Origin: Lactobacillus sp. UCMA15818
GTDB lineage: Bacteria > Bacillota > Bacilli > Lactobacillales > Lactobacillaceae
Assembly: GCF_030400225.1 (NCBI RefSeq)
Contig: NZ_VJYB01000001.1
Location: 62,001 to 126,000, forward strand
Direction of reading: 5' to 3'
Length of the DNA stretch: 64,000 nucleotides
Below, one piece after another: positions 39,587 through 48,956 of the stretch. The position numbers and the translations under genes were made by a program. A model generated the notes under the pieces. It was given only the letters and a program-made list of their open reading frames with translations, was not told the origin of the DNA and did not search any database. The first letter of the stretch is position 1. The number at the start of each line of letters is the position of its first letter.

Positions 39587-40498
39587 ATGAAATTGAAAAA
39601 ATGGCAAGCTAATTTAATTTTACTTTTAACTGCAATTATTTGGGGAAGTAGCTATATTTTGATTAAAATGGCTCTTAAGGGGAATATGCCTTCGGGTGTA
39701 ATCAACACCTTACGAGGAGCAATATTTGCGGGGCTAATTTATATATTTTTTAGAAAAAGATTACATAAATTAACAAAGAAGGATCTAAGGATAGGTGTTT
39801 TTGCAGGAATTATCAACTTCTTAGGCTATCAATTACAAGCACTGGGTTTAAAGTTTACTACTCCAAGTAATAGTGCTTTTTTAACTGCAACTTATATTGT
39901 TATGATTCCCTTTGTACTTTGGATTTTTAATAAAGAATTCCCAAAATATAAAAGTATTTTAGCGATTATCATTTGTTTTTTAGGGACACTATTTTTAACT
40001 GGTACAATTAATACCGGCTTTTCTTTTCATATTGGTGATAGCTTAACCTTGTTGGCAGCTTTTTTTTATGCACTACAGATTGTTTACTTTAGTGACAAGG
40101 TCGCAGATGTGGATCCATTTGTAATTTCATTTTTGCTGGGCATAGTTCAAGTAATCGCTAGTGGGTTATGGTCATTAAGCTTTGAATTCTCGTCATATAG
40201 CAGTATAAATTGGTCAAGTGCACTAATACCAGTAATAGTATTAGGTGTTTTAGCTTCTTTCGGGGGACAAACATTACAAGTAATTGGTCAAAAGTATACT
40301 GATGCTACTTCATCGGGAATTATTTTAATGACTGAATCATTATTTGGCAGTTTATTTTCAGTTACCCTTGGTTTCGAAGAATTAAGCTACAATTTGTTAA
40401 TTGGGGGAACCTTAATAATTGTCTCTATATTGGTCATGGAAATTAATATCAGACAAATAGTTTTTCAAAAAAAATGGCGTAACTTTAGGAAAGACTAA
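39587..40498 (+). CDS. EamA/DMT family transporter
   Basis: The 303-residue protein has about ten spans in two EamA repeats; the first contains IIWGSSYILIKMALKG and the second GGQTLQVIGQKYT. The family exports metabolites or amino acids. The ATG follows AAGAAGGGAACT. It is monocistronic; the substrate is unknown. Confidence 0.9.
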   Translation: MKLKKWQANLILLLTAIIWGSSYILIKMALKGNMPSGVINTLRGAIFAGLIYIFFRKRLHKLTKKDLRIGVFAGIINFLGYQLQALGLKFTTPSNSAFLTATYIVMIPFVLWIFNKEFPKYKSILAIIICFLGTLFLTGTINTGFSFHIGDSLTLLAAFFYALQIVYFSDKVADVDPFVISFLLGIVQVIASGLWSLSFEFSSYSSINWSSALIPVIVLGVLASFGGQTLQVIGQKYTDATSSGIILMTESLFGSLFSVTLGFEELSYNLLIGGTLIIVSILVMEINIRQIVFQKKWRNFRKD

Positions 40499-40643
40499 TG
40501 CTCACTTTAGTTTCATTGTCTAAAAGATGGTTGCGGGTAATAATAATGTAAATTTATTCTGAAAAGTTGTCAAAATTAATTCATTATTAGAAGGTCAGAT
40601 ACTCATAAAATATTAGCCCAACCGTAAGAATTTTTTTCGATTG

Positions 40644-41123
40644 TTACTTTTCACGTAACTCATTAATTTCCGTTAACATTTCTGCAAATCTTGCAAGTTC
40701 TTTATTACTAAATCTTGCGCCTATTTTATTTAGTTTCTGATTCTCTGTTTTATGATACTGTACATGTAAAATAGCCAAAGTTTGACCAGATTCAGTTAAT
40801 TTTAAATACACATCTTTTTTATTATCGGTGTGGTGATATTTTTTTACCAATCTCTTTTTTACTAACCGATTAACTATTTTTGAAACTGTTCCTTGAGGGA
40901 AGTAGACAGTTTCAACTAGCTCTTTTATTCTAATTTCTGAATGAGCTGCTATCAGATTTAAAATGTCTAAATCAGTCACAGAAACATCAGAGATTACTTC
41001 ACTTAAGGCTATTTCAGTAGCATGTTTTAATAAATGTTCATGAACTTTCTTTGTATTATCAAATGCTAAATATCGATGTAATTCATTATCAATCTGCTTT
41101 AATAGTGGGTTTAATTCCGACAT
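40644..41123 (-). CDS. MarR family transcriptional regulator
   Basis: The start at 41123 (MSELNPLLKQIDNEL) follows GGAGGAATATAT, giving 159 residues; longer in-frame starts lack a site. The winged helix is visible in IRIKELVETVYFPQGTVSKIVNRLVKKRLVKKY and wing HTDNKKDVYLKLTESG. It diverges from a flavodoxin-fold oxidoreductase with two TATATTC/GAATATA operators between, one covering its own ribosome site. Confidence 0.92.
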   Translation of the reverse strand: MSELNPLLKQIDNELHRYLAFDNTKKVHEHLLKHATEIALSEVISDVSVTDLDILNLIAAHSEIRIKELVETVYFPQGTVSKIVNRLVKKRLVKKYHHTDNKKDVYLKLTESGQTLAILHVQYHKTENQKLNKIGARFSNKELARFAEMLTEINELREK

Positions 41124-41124
41124 A

Positions 41125-41194
41125 TATATTCCTCCGAATATAAATTGACAGCTTTTTCTTTTACTGTTATTATCATTATATTCCAAGGAATATA
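41125..41194. promoter_or_regulatory. Two matching 18-base inverted-repeat operators
   Basis: TATATTCCTCCGAATATA (41125-41142) and TATATTCCAAGGAATATA (41177-41194) share arms and length; their centres are 52 bases apart. The first overlaps the ribosome binding site of the marR-type gene. Both are probable sites for that regulator. Confidence 0.7.
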
Positions 41195-41216
41195 AAAATG
41201 TAAAGAAGGAATTAAT

Positions 41217-41813
41217 ATGCATGTAGTAATTGTACTTGACCATCCGTATACTTTGAAATCAAGTGAAAATATCCCACATAAAAGATCATACTCAGCAGCG
41301 CTTACCAAAAATTCCATTGATATCTTAAAAGCACATAATCATACTGTTGATCTTATAGATTTACAAGCAGACCATTTTAATCCTGTTATAGATAAGCAGG
41401 GGTTAACAAATTGGCGTACTAAAGAATATGTAGATGAACAAAGTCAAAATTATCTATTACGATTGAAAAAAGCGGATGAAATAATTTTTATCTTTCCTGT
41501 TTGGTGGGAAGTAATGCCTGCCATGTTAAAAGGCTTTATCGATAAAGTCTTTTGTAAGGGTCAGATAATAAAAATTGATGGACAACGCCAAATTTTAAGT
41601 TTAGATACAAAAATTAGAATTTTAACAGTTATGGGTACGCCTCGTTTTATTTATAAACTACATTATCGAAATCCACTTGGAAACATGCTTAAAAGGGGAG
41701 TATTCGGAAAAATGGGGCTAAAAAATTTTAAAATAGCTTACTTCAACGCTGAAGATCAATCTGAAGTAAAAAGAGCTAACAACCTAAAAAATATTGGCAA
41801 ATATATTCTTTAG
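41217..41813 (+). CDS. Flavodoxin-like NAD(P)H oxidoreductase
   Basis: The 198-residue protein has a flavodoxin fold of the NQO1/MdaB/KefF type. Features are the N-terminal phosphate-binding strand region (MHVVIVLDHPYTLKSS), IIFIFPVWWEVMPAMLKGFIDKVF and LTVMGTP. These FMN/FAD enzymes make two-electron reductions of quinones or electrophiles. The ATG follows AAGGAATTAAT. The divergent MarR protein probably derepresses it in response to quinone-like compounds, which is inference. Confidence 0.87.
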   Translation: MHVVIVLDHPYTLKSSENIPHKRSYSAALTKNSIDILKAHNHTVDLIDLQADHFNPVIDKQGLTNWRTKEYVDEQSQNYLLRLKKADEIIFIFPVWWEVMPAMLKGFIDKVFCKGQIIKIDGQRQILSLDTKIRILTVMGTPRFIYKLHYRNPLGNMLKRGVFGKMGLKNFKIAYFNAEDQSEVKRANNLKNIGKYIL

Positions 41814-41831
41814 GTTGTTAGCTTACTATTT

Positions 41832-41963
41832 ATGCAAAATATGTTAATCAACAAATTTGAAGAGGATTATGATTTAGACAGTGCTTCGACGTCTTGCTTT
41901 ATTAGCGGAATAGTTCTTGGATGCATAATTCTAATCTTTAATTACTACTTTCAGATTTTTTGA
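41832..41963 (+). CDS. Possible small single-span membrane peptide
   Basis: A 43-codon frame (MQNMLINKFEEDYDLDSAS and onward) ends in a hydrophobic segment (FISGIVLGCIILIFNYYF). No good ribosome binding site is visible at either ATG, so it is weakly supported. The rest of 41964-42061 contains no recognisable gene. Confidence 0.22.
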   Translation: MQNMLINKFEEDYDLDSASTSCFISGIVLGCIILIFNYYFQIF

Positions 41964-42061
41964 CTGAAAAATAATGATAATCATCTGTAGTTTTTAAATT
42001 GATTAGTCAGAGAAAAAAGGCGGACTGCCACTAACGCGTTAATATGGAAAAACGATAGACT

Positions 42062-42098
42062 ATAAAAAATGAGCCAAAACATAAGCTTTGACTCAATC
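42062..42098 (-). terminator. Terminator of the CHAD gene
   Basis: On the minus strand TGAGTCAAA pairs with TTTGGCTCA (one G-U pair) and runs into a T-rich tail. It is placed about 65 bases after the stop of the CHAD gene. Confidence 0.65.
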
Positions 42099-42164
42099 CC
42101 GCTGTTTACCACTACAGTTAATACTAAAACACATCATCCCTTGTAGTTAATTTTCTCTTTAATC

Positions 42165-42944
42165 TTAGTTGGTATAAACTTTCTGTTGGACTTGAGCAAT
42201 ACGCAACAGCAGTTTTTTATCATTCTGGTTGTTGCTTTGGGCAGCAAAATTACATAATAAGCCATAATTTACATGTGCATCAGTGATGTTACCACAGACA
42301 TATTGAATTTTTTTAGCTTTCTTGCTAATCTTTTTGGCTTTTTTAGGGGCGAACTCTATAAAGTAAGTTGCTGAATATCTTAAAGTTTTAGCTTTTTTAC
42401 GAATACGGTGTACACGAGTATAATCCTTAAAGTCCAAATCATCATAGAGTTGGGATAGTTTCTTTTCCCGCCGGTTTAATTCTTGATAAATATATTTGTT
42501 CCAATCGTTTTCTTCATTAAAATCAAGAGTTTTCAACTGATCTTTGACTTGGGCAAGGTTGGCTATTATTTCTTTTTGGACTGTCGGTGTCAAAGTTTTA
42601 AGCATTTCTTTTTTTCGTTTGTTATAAAAACTTTGGAAAAAGTGACGATAATCAGTTCTTTTTTCAGGATGATTATAGGCAAATTCACTAGATTTAGCAA
42701 TCAACACGTCTAATTCTCGTAAGTCATTGAAAACTTTTGCTGCCTTACTGAGACTTTTATCAATATCAACAAAGGTATTGGGGGCAAAATCTCGCTTTAA
42801 AAATTTGAATAAGCTACGTAAAGTACGGATAGCAACACGCAAATCATGAGTTTGATCAGCATCATAAGGATTATTTTGATAGCGGATCAGCTCTTTTTCA
42901 ATTAAATCATATTGTAACTGCAAAATAGTTAAAATTGACTTCAT
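42165..42944 (-). CDS. CHAD domain protein
   Basis: The 259-residue, strongly basic, all-helical protein matches the CHAD domain. Conserved histidines and basic residues are seen in THDLRVAIRTLRSLFKFL and VHRIRKKAKTLRYSATYF, as in domains that bind inorganic polyphosphate. No fused CYTH domain is present. The ATG follows AAAAGGAGGAATACACA. It is monocistronic; a role in polyphosphate binding is inferred from the family. Confidence 0.88.
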   Translation of the reverse strand: MKSILTILQLQYDLIEKELIRYQNNPYDADQTHDLRVAIRTLRSLFKFLKRDFAPNTFVDIDKSLSKAAKVFNDLRELDVLIAKSSEFAYNHPEKRTDYRHFFQSFYNKRKKEMLKTLTPTVQKEIIANLAQVKDQLKTLDFNEENDWNKYIYQELNRREKKLSQLYDDLDFKDYTRVHRIRKKAKTLRYSATYFIEFAPKKAKKISKKAKKIQYVCGNITDAHVNYGLLCNFAAQSNNQNDKKLLLRIAQVQQKVYTN

Positions 42945-43087
42945 TGTGTATTCCTCCTTTTTAATAATTCAGGTAACAAGAAAATAAGATAAAGTTCAAA
43001 AGAACAATTGAATTCAACTTCAACATACCATATCTAGATAAATAATTGGAGAAATAAGGCAGTAAAAACTGAAACAATTAAAAATAA

Positions 43088-43155
43088 AAAAAGTCATCAA
43101 ATTCTACTAAATAAATCAAGTTTTTTTTAAATAAAATTTCGGATGACTATTTTTT
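43088..43155. repeat. Long hairpin AGTCATC/GATGACT
   Basis: AAAAAAAGTCATC and GATGACTATTTTTT flank about 45 bases and could act as a weak bidirectional terminator. The rest of 42945-43277 has no recognisable gene. Confidence 0.35.
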
Positions 43156-43277
43156 GAAATTTATTTCTGCCTTTTTCATTCTTAATGAGTATTGTCTAAC
43201 AAAAATATGATAAAATTACTCATTATTAATACAAAGTATAAGTTTTACAATTAATTACTTAACTAGTGGAGGAAGAT

Positions 43278-44189
43278 ATGTTTGAAAAACAAATTGCAGT
43301 TTTTTTAACCTTATGTGTTACGGGAAGTTTTACAAAAACAGCTGAAAGATTATTTATGAGTCAAGGTACTGTTTCAAAATATATTGCTTTTCTTGAAAAG
43401 AAATTTGGACCATTGGTAAAAAGAAATAATAATGGTGTCGTAGTAAATGAACAAGGAAAATTAGTTTTTGATTACTTTATAAAAATGCTTGATCAGGAAT
43501 TCCAAATGAAATATGAATTACTTCAGATGGAGGAAGCTCATCCGACTATAACAATATCTACAATTCCATCAATTGTTAACTATCATATTTTTCAAGTGAT
43601 TAAAGAATTTCAAAAGAAATACCCGGCTATAGAGGTCCGCTTTCAAGAATCCAGCATGCGTGATTGGGAAAAAGATATTTCTCCAGAGAAAATTGACTTT
43701 TTATTTTTCCATCAAATGAATGAGCGCATTAGTTTATTAAACTATGAAGCACTCGCTGGAGAGTTCGAAGAATTTGTAGTTGCGGTCAACAGGAATAACT
43801 CGCTATCAACTTATCCTGAATTACATTTCAAAGATCTAGTGAATGAAAAATTTTTTTTATTGGACTGGAGTACAAAAAAAGTTGATCCTATTTTAAATGT
43901 CTTAAAAAAAGACTTTGCCGAATCTCAGATTTTATATATTGGTCAGAATTTGGATATGATTCTGTCATCGGTTTCTTCAAATATGGGAGTTTCTATTTTA
44001 CTTAAACGTATAATACCTGATAAAGAAACGCACCAACTAAAGTTAGTTCCTTTTAATGATTTAGAAGGTGGAAAGGTTGTACTAGTTAGACAACGGCAAG
44101 TGGATCATTCAAGGCCTGCTAATTTATTTTGGGAATTTGTAATGACAAATCAATTAGTAAAAAGTGGAATTCCAAAATGGAATAGTTAG
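43278..44189 (+). CDS. LysR family transcriptional regulator
   Basis: The 303-residue LTTR begins MFEKQIAVFLTLCVTGSFTK; its HTH reaches AERLFMSQGTVSKYIAFLEKKFG, and the rest is a periplasmic-binding-like effector domain. The ATG at 43278 follows GTGGAGGAAGAT. It lies upstream of and in the same direction as the permease/DUF917/HyuA genes and is the likely activator of that cluster. The effector is unknown. Confidence 0.9.
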   Translation: MFEKQIAVFLTLCVTGSFTKTAERLFMSQGTVSKYIAFLEKKFGPLVKRNNNGVVVNEQGKLVFDYFIKMLDQEFQMKYELLQMEEAHPTITISTIPSIVNYHIFQVIKEFQKKYPAIEVRFQESSMRDWEKDISPEKIDFLFFHQMNERISLLNYEALAGEFEEFVVAVNRNNSLSTYPELHFKDLVNEKFFLLDWSTKKVDPILNVLKKDFAESQILYIGQNLDMILSSVSSNMGVSILLKRIIPDKETHQLKLVPFNDLEGGKVVLVRQRQVDHSRPANLFWEFVMTNQLVKSGIPKWNS

Positions 44190-44387
44190 TTGCTTATTAG
44201 ATAGCAATGAACAATTAATATTTAACTTAGTGCCTTGATAACGCCTTTATTCGACTCGTGATTAAAATTTGGAAATAAAACAATTGCAAACAAAATGGAA
44301 TTGGATTATAAAAATGTAATGAGAAACGCTGGAATATTATAATTAATTTATTTTGTTTCTCCAAATTTGAGAAAGAGGGTTTTCACC

Positions 44388-45683
44388 ATGAATAAAGAAG
44401 AACAAAAAGTTGTTGCGCAGGTAGATGATTTTTCACTAAGTCGTGTTCCGATGGATAAGCGACAACCATTATGGCAGGTTTTAGCCATTCAGATTGGTGG
44501 CTTTGTCGCTTTAAGTCAATTCATGTTGGGAGCCGAACTCGGCTATGGATTGGACTTTAAAACAGCAGTCATAGCTACAATTTTAGGTAGTGTGATTTTG
44601 GAGGTTATTGCATTTTACTTGGGACTAGCAGGACAAAAAGAAGGTCTACCAACAAGCCTTTTAGCTAAGTGGGCGGGCTTTGGTACTGTTGGATCTGCAT
44701 TGGTGGGCGTTGCATTTGCTATTAGTCTTATCGGCTGGTTTGGTATTCAGAATTCAAATTTTGCTGCAGGCATTATTACTATTTCGGGTCAGCATTGGCC
44801 CTTTGGTGTGGTAGCAACAATAACTGGCTTATTGGTTACACTTTCAGTTATTTTTGGATTTAAGGGCTTGGCTTGGACGACCGTTATTTCGCTACCTTTG
44901 TTCTTAGTAATGATAATCATGGCAACAGTTAATATGTTAGAAGGACACAGCTTAAACACTCTGGTTTCTATGGCTGCTCCTAGTGCAAAATTAACATTAA
45001 CGACTGCTATTACTTTAGTAACAGGAAACTTTATCATCGGTGCTATCATAATGCCCGATATTACAAGGTTTGCTAAAAGTGGGAAAGATGTTTTTTGGGT
45101 TACTGTTGTTGGTACAACAATTGGAGAATTAGGCGTAAATGTTTTAGGAGTCTTGATGGCTCACGCAACTGGAACAGAAGAAATTTTGCCAATTATCTAC
45201 GAATTGACTGGTAGCTTAGGTATATTATTGGTCATTACGTCAACATTAAAGATCAACGATATTAATTTATATTCGGCTAGCTTAGGATTTGTTAATTTTT
45301 TTAAACAGGTATTTAAAATTGATTTCAATCGTGGTGGTGTAACATTAGTTGTTGGAATTTTTGGAACCATAGCTTCGGTTTTGGGAATTATTGATAAATT
45401 TGCAGGGTTTTTAACAATTTTAGGTATTGTGTTTCCACCAATAGCCGCAATTATTTTTATTGATTATTATGTGCTGAAGAGAAGTCGTAAAATTTTAGAT
45501 GAATCGCGTCGGACTGGAACATTGCCCAGTTACACAGAAACCATGCATCCTGTAACATTAGTAGCTTGGATTGCCGGAGCAGCTACGGGATATTTTGTGA
45601 CATGGGGAGTACAATCCTTTACAGTATTAATCGTATCAAGTGTTGTCTATTACGTTGGTATGAAAATATTTGATAAGAGATAA
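44388..45683 (+). CDS. NCS1/CodB-type cytosine-purine-hydantoin permease
   Basis: The 431-residue protein has about 12 spans and resembles the NCS1 (CodB-like) nucleobase:cation symporters, with DDFSLSRVPMDKRQPLWQVL preceding the first span and ADLGYGLDF-like sequence (AELGYGLDFKTAV) in the first helices. The ATG at 44388 follows AAAGAGGGTTTTCACC. It is followed by DUF917 and HyuA-type genes, so the substrate is probably a cyclic amide such as a hydantoin, 5-oxoproline or pyrimidine degradation product; this is inference. Confidence 0.87.
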   Translation: MNKEEQKVVAQVDDFSLSRVPMDKRQPLWQVLAIQIGGFVALSQFMLGAELGYGLDFKTAVIATILGSVILEVIAFYLGLAGQKEGLPTSLLAKWAGFGTVGSALVGVAFAISLIGWFGIQNSNFAAGIITISGQHWPFGVVATITGLLVTLSVIFGFKGLAWTTVISLPLFLVMIIMATVNMLEGHSLNTLVSMAAPSAKLTLTTAITLVTGNFIIGAIIMPDITRFAKSGKDVFWVTVVGTTIGELGVNVLGVLMAHATGTEEILPIIYELTGSLGILLVITSTLKINDINLYSASLGFVNFFKQVFKIDFNRGGVTLVVGIFGTIASVLGIIDKFAGFLTILGIVFPPIAAIIFIDYYVLKRSRKILDESRRTGTLPSYTETMHPVTLVAWIAGAATGYFVTWGVQSFTVLIVSSVVYYVGMKIFDKR

Positions 45684-45788
45684 AAAAGATTGTTCTAAAA
45701 TCTAGAAATGTACTTCTTTATAAACGGACCATACACCGATTATTATGGTTATCAAAAATCTATTAATACAAAGTTAGAAGGTTTATTT

Positions 45789-46895
45789 ATGACACAGATT
45801 AACATTGATGATATTAAACATATTGCAATAGGAGCGTCTCTTTTAGGTGCTGGAGGCGGTGGAAATCCATATGTGGGCACTTTAATGGCAATTTCAGCTG
45901 TTCGTGAAAAAGGGCCAGTTCAATTAATTGAGCCAACTGACGTACCAGAAGATGCTTTAGTAATTTCTGCTTCAATGGTGGGGGCACCCGCAGTTTCATT
46001 AGAAAAATTCCCCAATGGAAATGAATATGATAAAGCTTTTCCTCTTTTAGAGGAAACATATGGGCAAAAAGCTTATGCTACTTACCCAATTGAGGCCGGT
46101 GGTATTAATTCTATGATTCCAATCATGGTCGCGGCTCGTCGAGGTCTTCCACTTGTTGATGTAGATGGTATGGGACGTGCATTTCCAGAGCTGCAGATGA
46201 CAACCTTTGCTATAGCAGGACATCCAGTTACACCAATAGTTATAACCGATGAACGTGGTAACAATGCATTAGTGAATACCATTGATGCCAATTGGGCCGA
46301 GAAAATTATCCGGACAATCACTGTTAAAATGGGAGCAACTTCATCAGTTGCGGGAGATGCGGTTCATGGTAAAGATTTGGTTGCAAATGGTGTGACAGGA
46401 ATTATTAGTTTAAGTAAACAAATCGGTGAACTAATTGACAGTGCTAGTGATTTTGAAACGGTTGATGCTGCATTAACACAGCTATTGCAGATTACGAAGG
46501 GTTATAAATTATTTACTGGAAAAATTACTGATATTAATCATACGACAAAAGATGGTTTCAATTTTGGCGAAGTTACAATAGAAGGATTTGGTACATTTGA
46601 GCAGAGTTTCGGTTCTGTATCATTTCAAAATGAAAATATTATTTTTAAAGTCAATGATCAAGTTTTGGCTACAGCTCCTGATTTAATTACTTTAGTAGAC
46701 GTGGACACCCTAATTCCAGTTACAAATGAGGAATTACGTTACGGTAAGCGAGTCAACGTGCTAGGTCTACCTGCAAATTCAAAATGGCGAACAGAGGTTG
46801 GTATTGCGACTGTTGGGCCACGGTACTTTGGTTATGATATAGATTATGTACCACTGGAGCAACTTGTAGAAAAGTATTCAAAGATGGGAGAATAA
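45789..46895 (+). CDS. DUF917 family protein
   Basis: The 368-residue protein matches the DUF917 family, starting MTQINIDDIKHIAIGASLLG with a glycine-rich GAGGGGNPYVG loop. The internal region LPLVDVDGMGRAFPELQM is typical. The start at 45789 is used because AGAAGGTTTATTT precedes it; an upstream in-frame ATG has no site. DUF917 proteins are repeatedly found beside HyuA-type hydantoinase/oxoprolinase genes, as here, but their reaction is not established. Confidence 0.9.
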   Translation: MTQINIDDIKHIAIGASLLGAGGGGNPYVGTLMAISAVREKGPVQLIEPTDVPEDALVISASMVGAPAVSLEKFPNGNEYDKAFPLLEETYGQKAYATYPIEAGGINSMIPIMVAARRGLPLVDVDGMGRAFPELQMTTFAIAGHPVTPIVITDERGNNALVNTIDANWAEKIIRTITVKMGATSSVAGDAVHGKDLVANGVTGIISLSKQIGELIDSASDFETVDAALTQLLQITKGYKLFTGKITDINHTTKDGFNFGEVTIEGFGTFEQSFGSVSFQNENIIFKVNDQVLATAPDLITLVDVDTLIPVTNEELRYGKRVNVLGLPANSKWRTEVGIATVGPRYFGYDIDYVPLEQLVEKYSKMGE

Positions 46896-46898
46896 AAA

Positions 46899-48458
46899 AT
46901 GACTTATCAGATTGGTATTGATGTTGGAGGCACTAACACAGATGCCGTTATTTTAGATGAAAGACGTAAAGTGATTGCTGCTACCAAACAACACACCACA
47001 AAGGACATTCAAACTGGTATTTCAAATGCACTGCATGAGGTATTGAATCAGTCTGGTGTCAACCCAGATTATATTACAGATGTTATGTTGGGAACTACTC
47101 AAGCAACTAATGCCATAGTAGAAAGAAAAAGTTTAGCGAAAGTCGGTGTTATTCGCCTAGGATATCCTGCAACCGCCTCTATTGTACCGTTCACAGAATG
47201 GCCAAGTGACATGGTCTCACTTTTATCTGGTACTTATCAGCTAGTCCATGGTGGTTATGAATTTGATGGCAATAATATTTCACCTATTGACTACAATGAG
47301 ATTCGGAAGGTACTAAAAGGTTGGAAAGGAAAAGTGGACTCAATTGCTGTTGTTGGTGTTTTTTCTAGCTTAAATCCAGATCAAGAAGAAAGTGTAAAAA
47401 AACTAGCAACCGAAATTCTAGGTGACGTATCAATATCGATTTCATCGAAAATTGGTTCACTTGGTCTGATTGCACGTGAAAATGCAACAATTTTAAATGC
47501 TTCCTTGTATAAAGTTATTAATAAAGTAGCAATTGGATTTGATAAAGCACTGCAAGATGAAGGTATAAAAAAATGTAATAAATATCTTACTCAAAATGAC
47601 GGTACATTGATGACCCTAGATTATGCAAAACTGTATCCAATATTAACCATTGGATCTGGTCCAACGAATAGTATTCGCGGAGCTGCTTATTTAGCTAAGA
47701 TCAGAGAATCTCTTGTTTTGGATATTGGAGGCACAACATCTGATATTGGTGTTTTGATTAATGGTTTCCCACGAGAATCATCACTTGCAGTTAATGTCGG
47801 AGGAATCCAAACCAATTTTAGAATGCCTGATATTTTATCAGTTGGTCTTGGTGGTGGTTCTGTTGTCAGACAGTTGAGTAATGGAGAGGTGACTGTCGGG
47901 CCAGATTCTGTAGGATATAATATTACCCAAGAGGCATTAGTCTTTGGTGGTCAGACTACCACAGCAACGGACATTGCAGTGGCAATGGGTGTAGCAAAAG
48001 TAGGAGATTCTAAGAAAATCGATGGACTTGATAGAACGTTTGTAAAAAAAGCATTTAAGAAAATATCAGAAATTTTGGAAGATGCCATTGATAAAATGAA
48101 AACCAGTGCCGAAAAAGTTGATTTAGTTCTGGTTGGAGGTGGTGCTATTATTGCACCGGATTATTTAAAGGGTGTTAGTCATATATTTAAGAATGAACAA
48201 GGAGGCGTGGCAAATGCAATAGGCGCGACTATTGCACAAATTGGTGGTCAATATGAAAAAATATATCAGTATGCACAATATAAACGCGAAGAGGCATTGC
48301 GAGACACACAAAAATTGGCAAAGAAGCAGGCAATTCAAGCGGGAGCCGATCCTGAGAGCGTTCATTTAGTAGAAATTGAAGAAATGCCCCTAGCCTACGC
48401 ACCAGGTGAAACAACAAAAGTCAAAGCAAAAGTAGTTGGAGACTTCATGAAGAACTAG
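46899..48458 (+). CDS. Hydantoinase/oxoprolinase family protein (HyuA-type)
   Basis: The 519-residue protein has the N-terminal Hydant_A_N domain (MTYQIGIDVGGTNTDAVILD) and the ASKHA ATP-binding Hydantoinase_A domain (VLDIGGTTSDIGVL, LSVGLGGGSVVRQL). Such proteins hydrolyse a cyclic amide with ATP. A HyuB partner is not present; DUF917 probably takes its place. The start is three bases after the DUF917 stop with GGGAGAATAAAAA, so the genes are coupled. The substrate may be a hydantoin or 5-oxoproline. Confidence 0.92.
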   Translation: MTYQIGIDVGGTNTDAVILDERRKVIAATKQHTTKDIQTGISNALHEVLNQSGVNPDYITDVMLGTTQATNAIVERKSLAKVGVIRLGYPATASIVPFTEWPSDMVSLLSGTYQLVHGGYEFDGNNISPIDYNEIRKVLKGWKGKVDSIAVVGVFSSLNPDQEESVKKLATEILGDVSISISSKIGSLGLIARENATILNASLYKVINKVAIGFDKALQDEGIKKCNKYLTQNDGTLMTLDYAKLYPILTIGSGPTNSIRGAAYLAKIRESLVLDIGGTTSDIGVLINGFPRESSLAVNVGGIQTNFRMPDILSVGLGGGSVVRQLSNGEVTVGPDSVGYNITQEALVFGGQTTTATDIAVAMGVAKVGDSKKIDGLDRTFVKKAFKKISEILEDAIDKMKTSAEKVDLVLVGGGAIIAPDYLKGVSHIFKNEQGGVANAIGATIAQIGGQYEKIYQYAQYKREEALRDTQKLAKKQAIQAGADPESVHLVEIEEMPLAYAPGETTKVKAKVVGDFMKN

Positions 48459-48517
48459 TATACGTAAAATCGCAGAAGATGGGAAATGAATTGTTTCTAA
48501 TGAAGAGGCAAAAAAGA

Positions 48518-48817
48518 ATGAATGAAATTTATGGAATTGAAATAGATACGGATGGAAGATGCTATCATTATCATCAACAAAATGATATCGTGGGTCTAAA
48601 GTGTCAGAGATGCAACGAATACTTTGCCTGCTATAAATGTCATGATAATTTAAGAGATCATTCATTTGTGTCCTGTGATAAAAATGATTATCCTGCAATT
48701 TGCGGTAAGTGTAGGAAGAAAATGACCTTTGACGACTATAAGAATGGATATTGTCCCTCTTGTCACGCAGGATTTAATCCTAATTGTCATTTACACTGGG
48801 ATATTTATTTTAAATAA
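48518..48817 (+). CDS. CHY-type zinc finger protein
   Basis: The 99-residue protein is rich in Cys and His pairs: RCYHYHQQ, LKCQRCNEYFACYKCHD, PAICGKCRKKM, YCPSCHAGFNPNCHLH. This pattern matches the CHY zinc finger family. The ATG at 48518 (MNEIYGIEIDTDG) is preferred because AAGAGGCAAAAAAGA lies upstream. It follows the HyuA gene by 59 bases and may be co-transcribed. Function is unknown; binding of two or three zinc ions is inferred. Confidence 0.82.
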   Translation: MNEIYGIEIDTDGRCYHYHQQNDIVGLKCQRCNEYFACYKCHDNLRDHSFVSCDKNDYPAICGKCRKKMTFDDYKNGYCPSCHAGFNPNCHLHWDIYFK

Positions 48818-48956
48818 AATAATGCAAAAAACCAAGATTAATTGGATAATAAAATTCCTGATCAAGTCCCAATGATATTGTTTGTACTTATTATGTATTT
48901 TCTCAAACTAACTAGTAAAATAGAGATTAATATGTACACATAGAGGAGGGCGAAAG

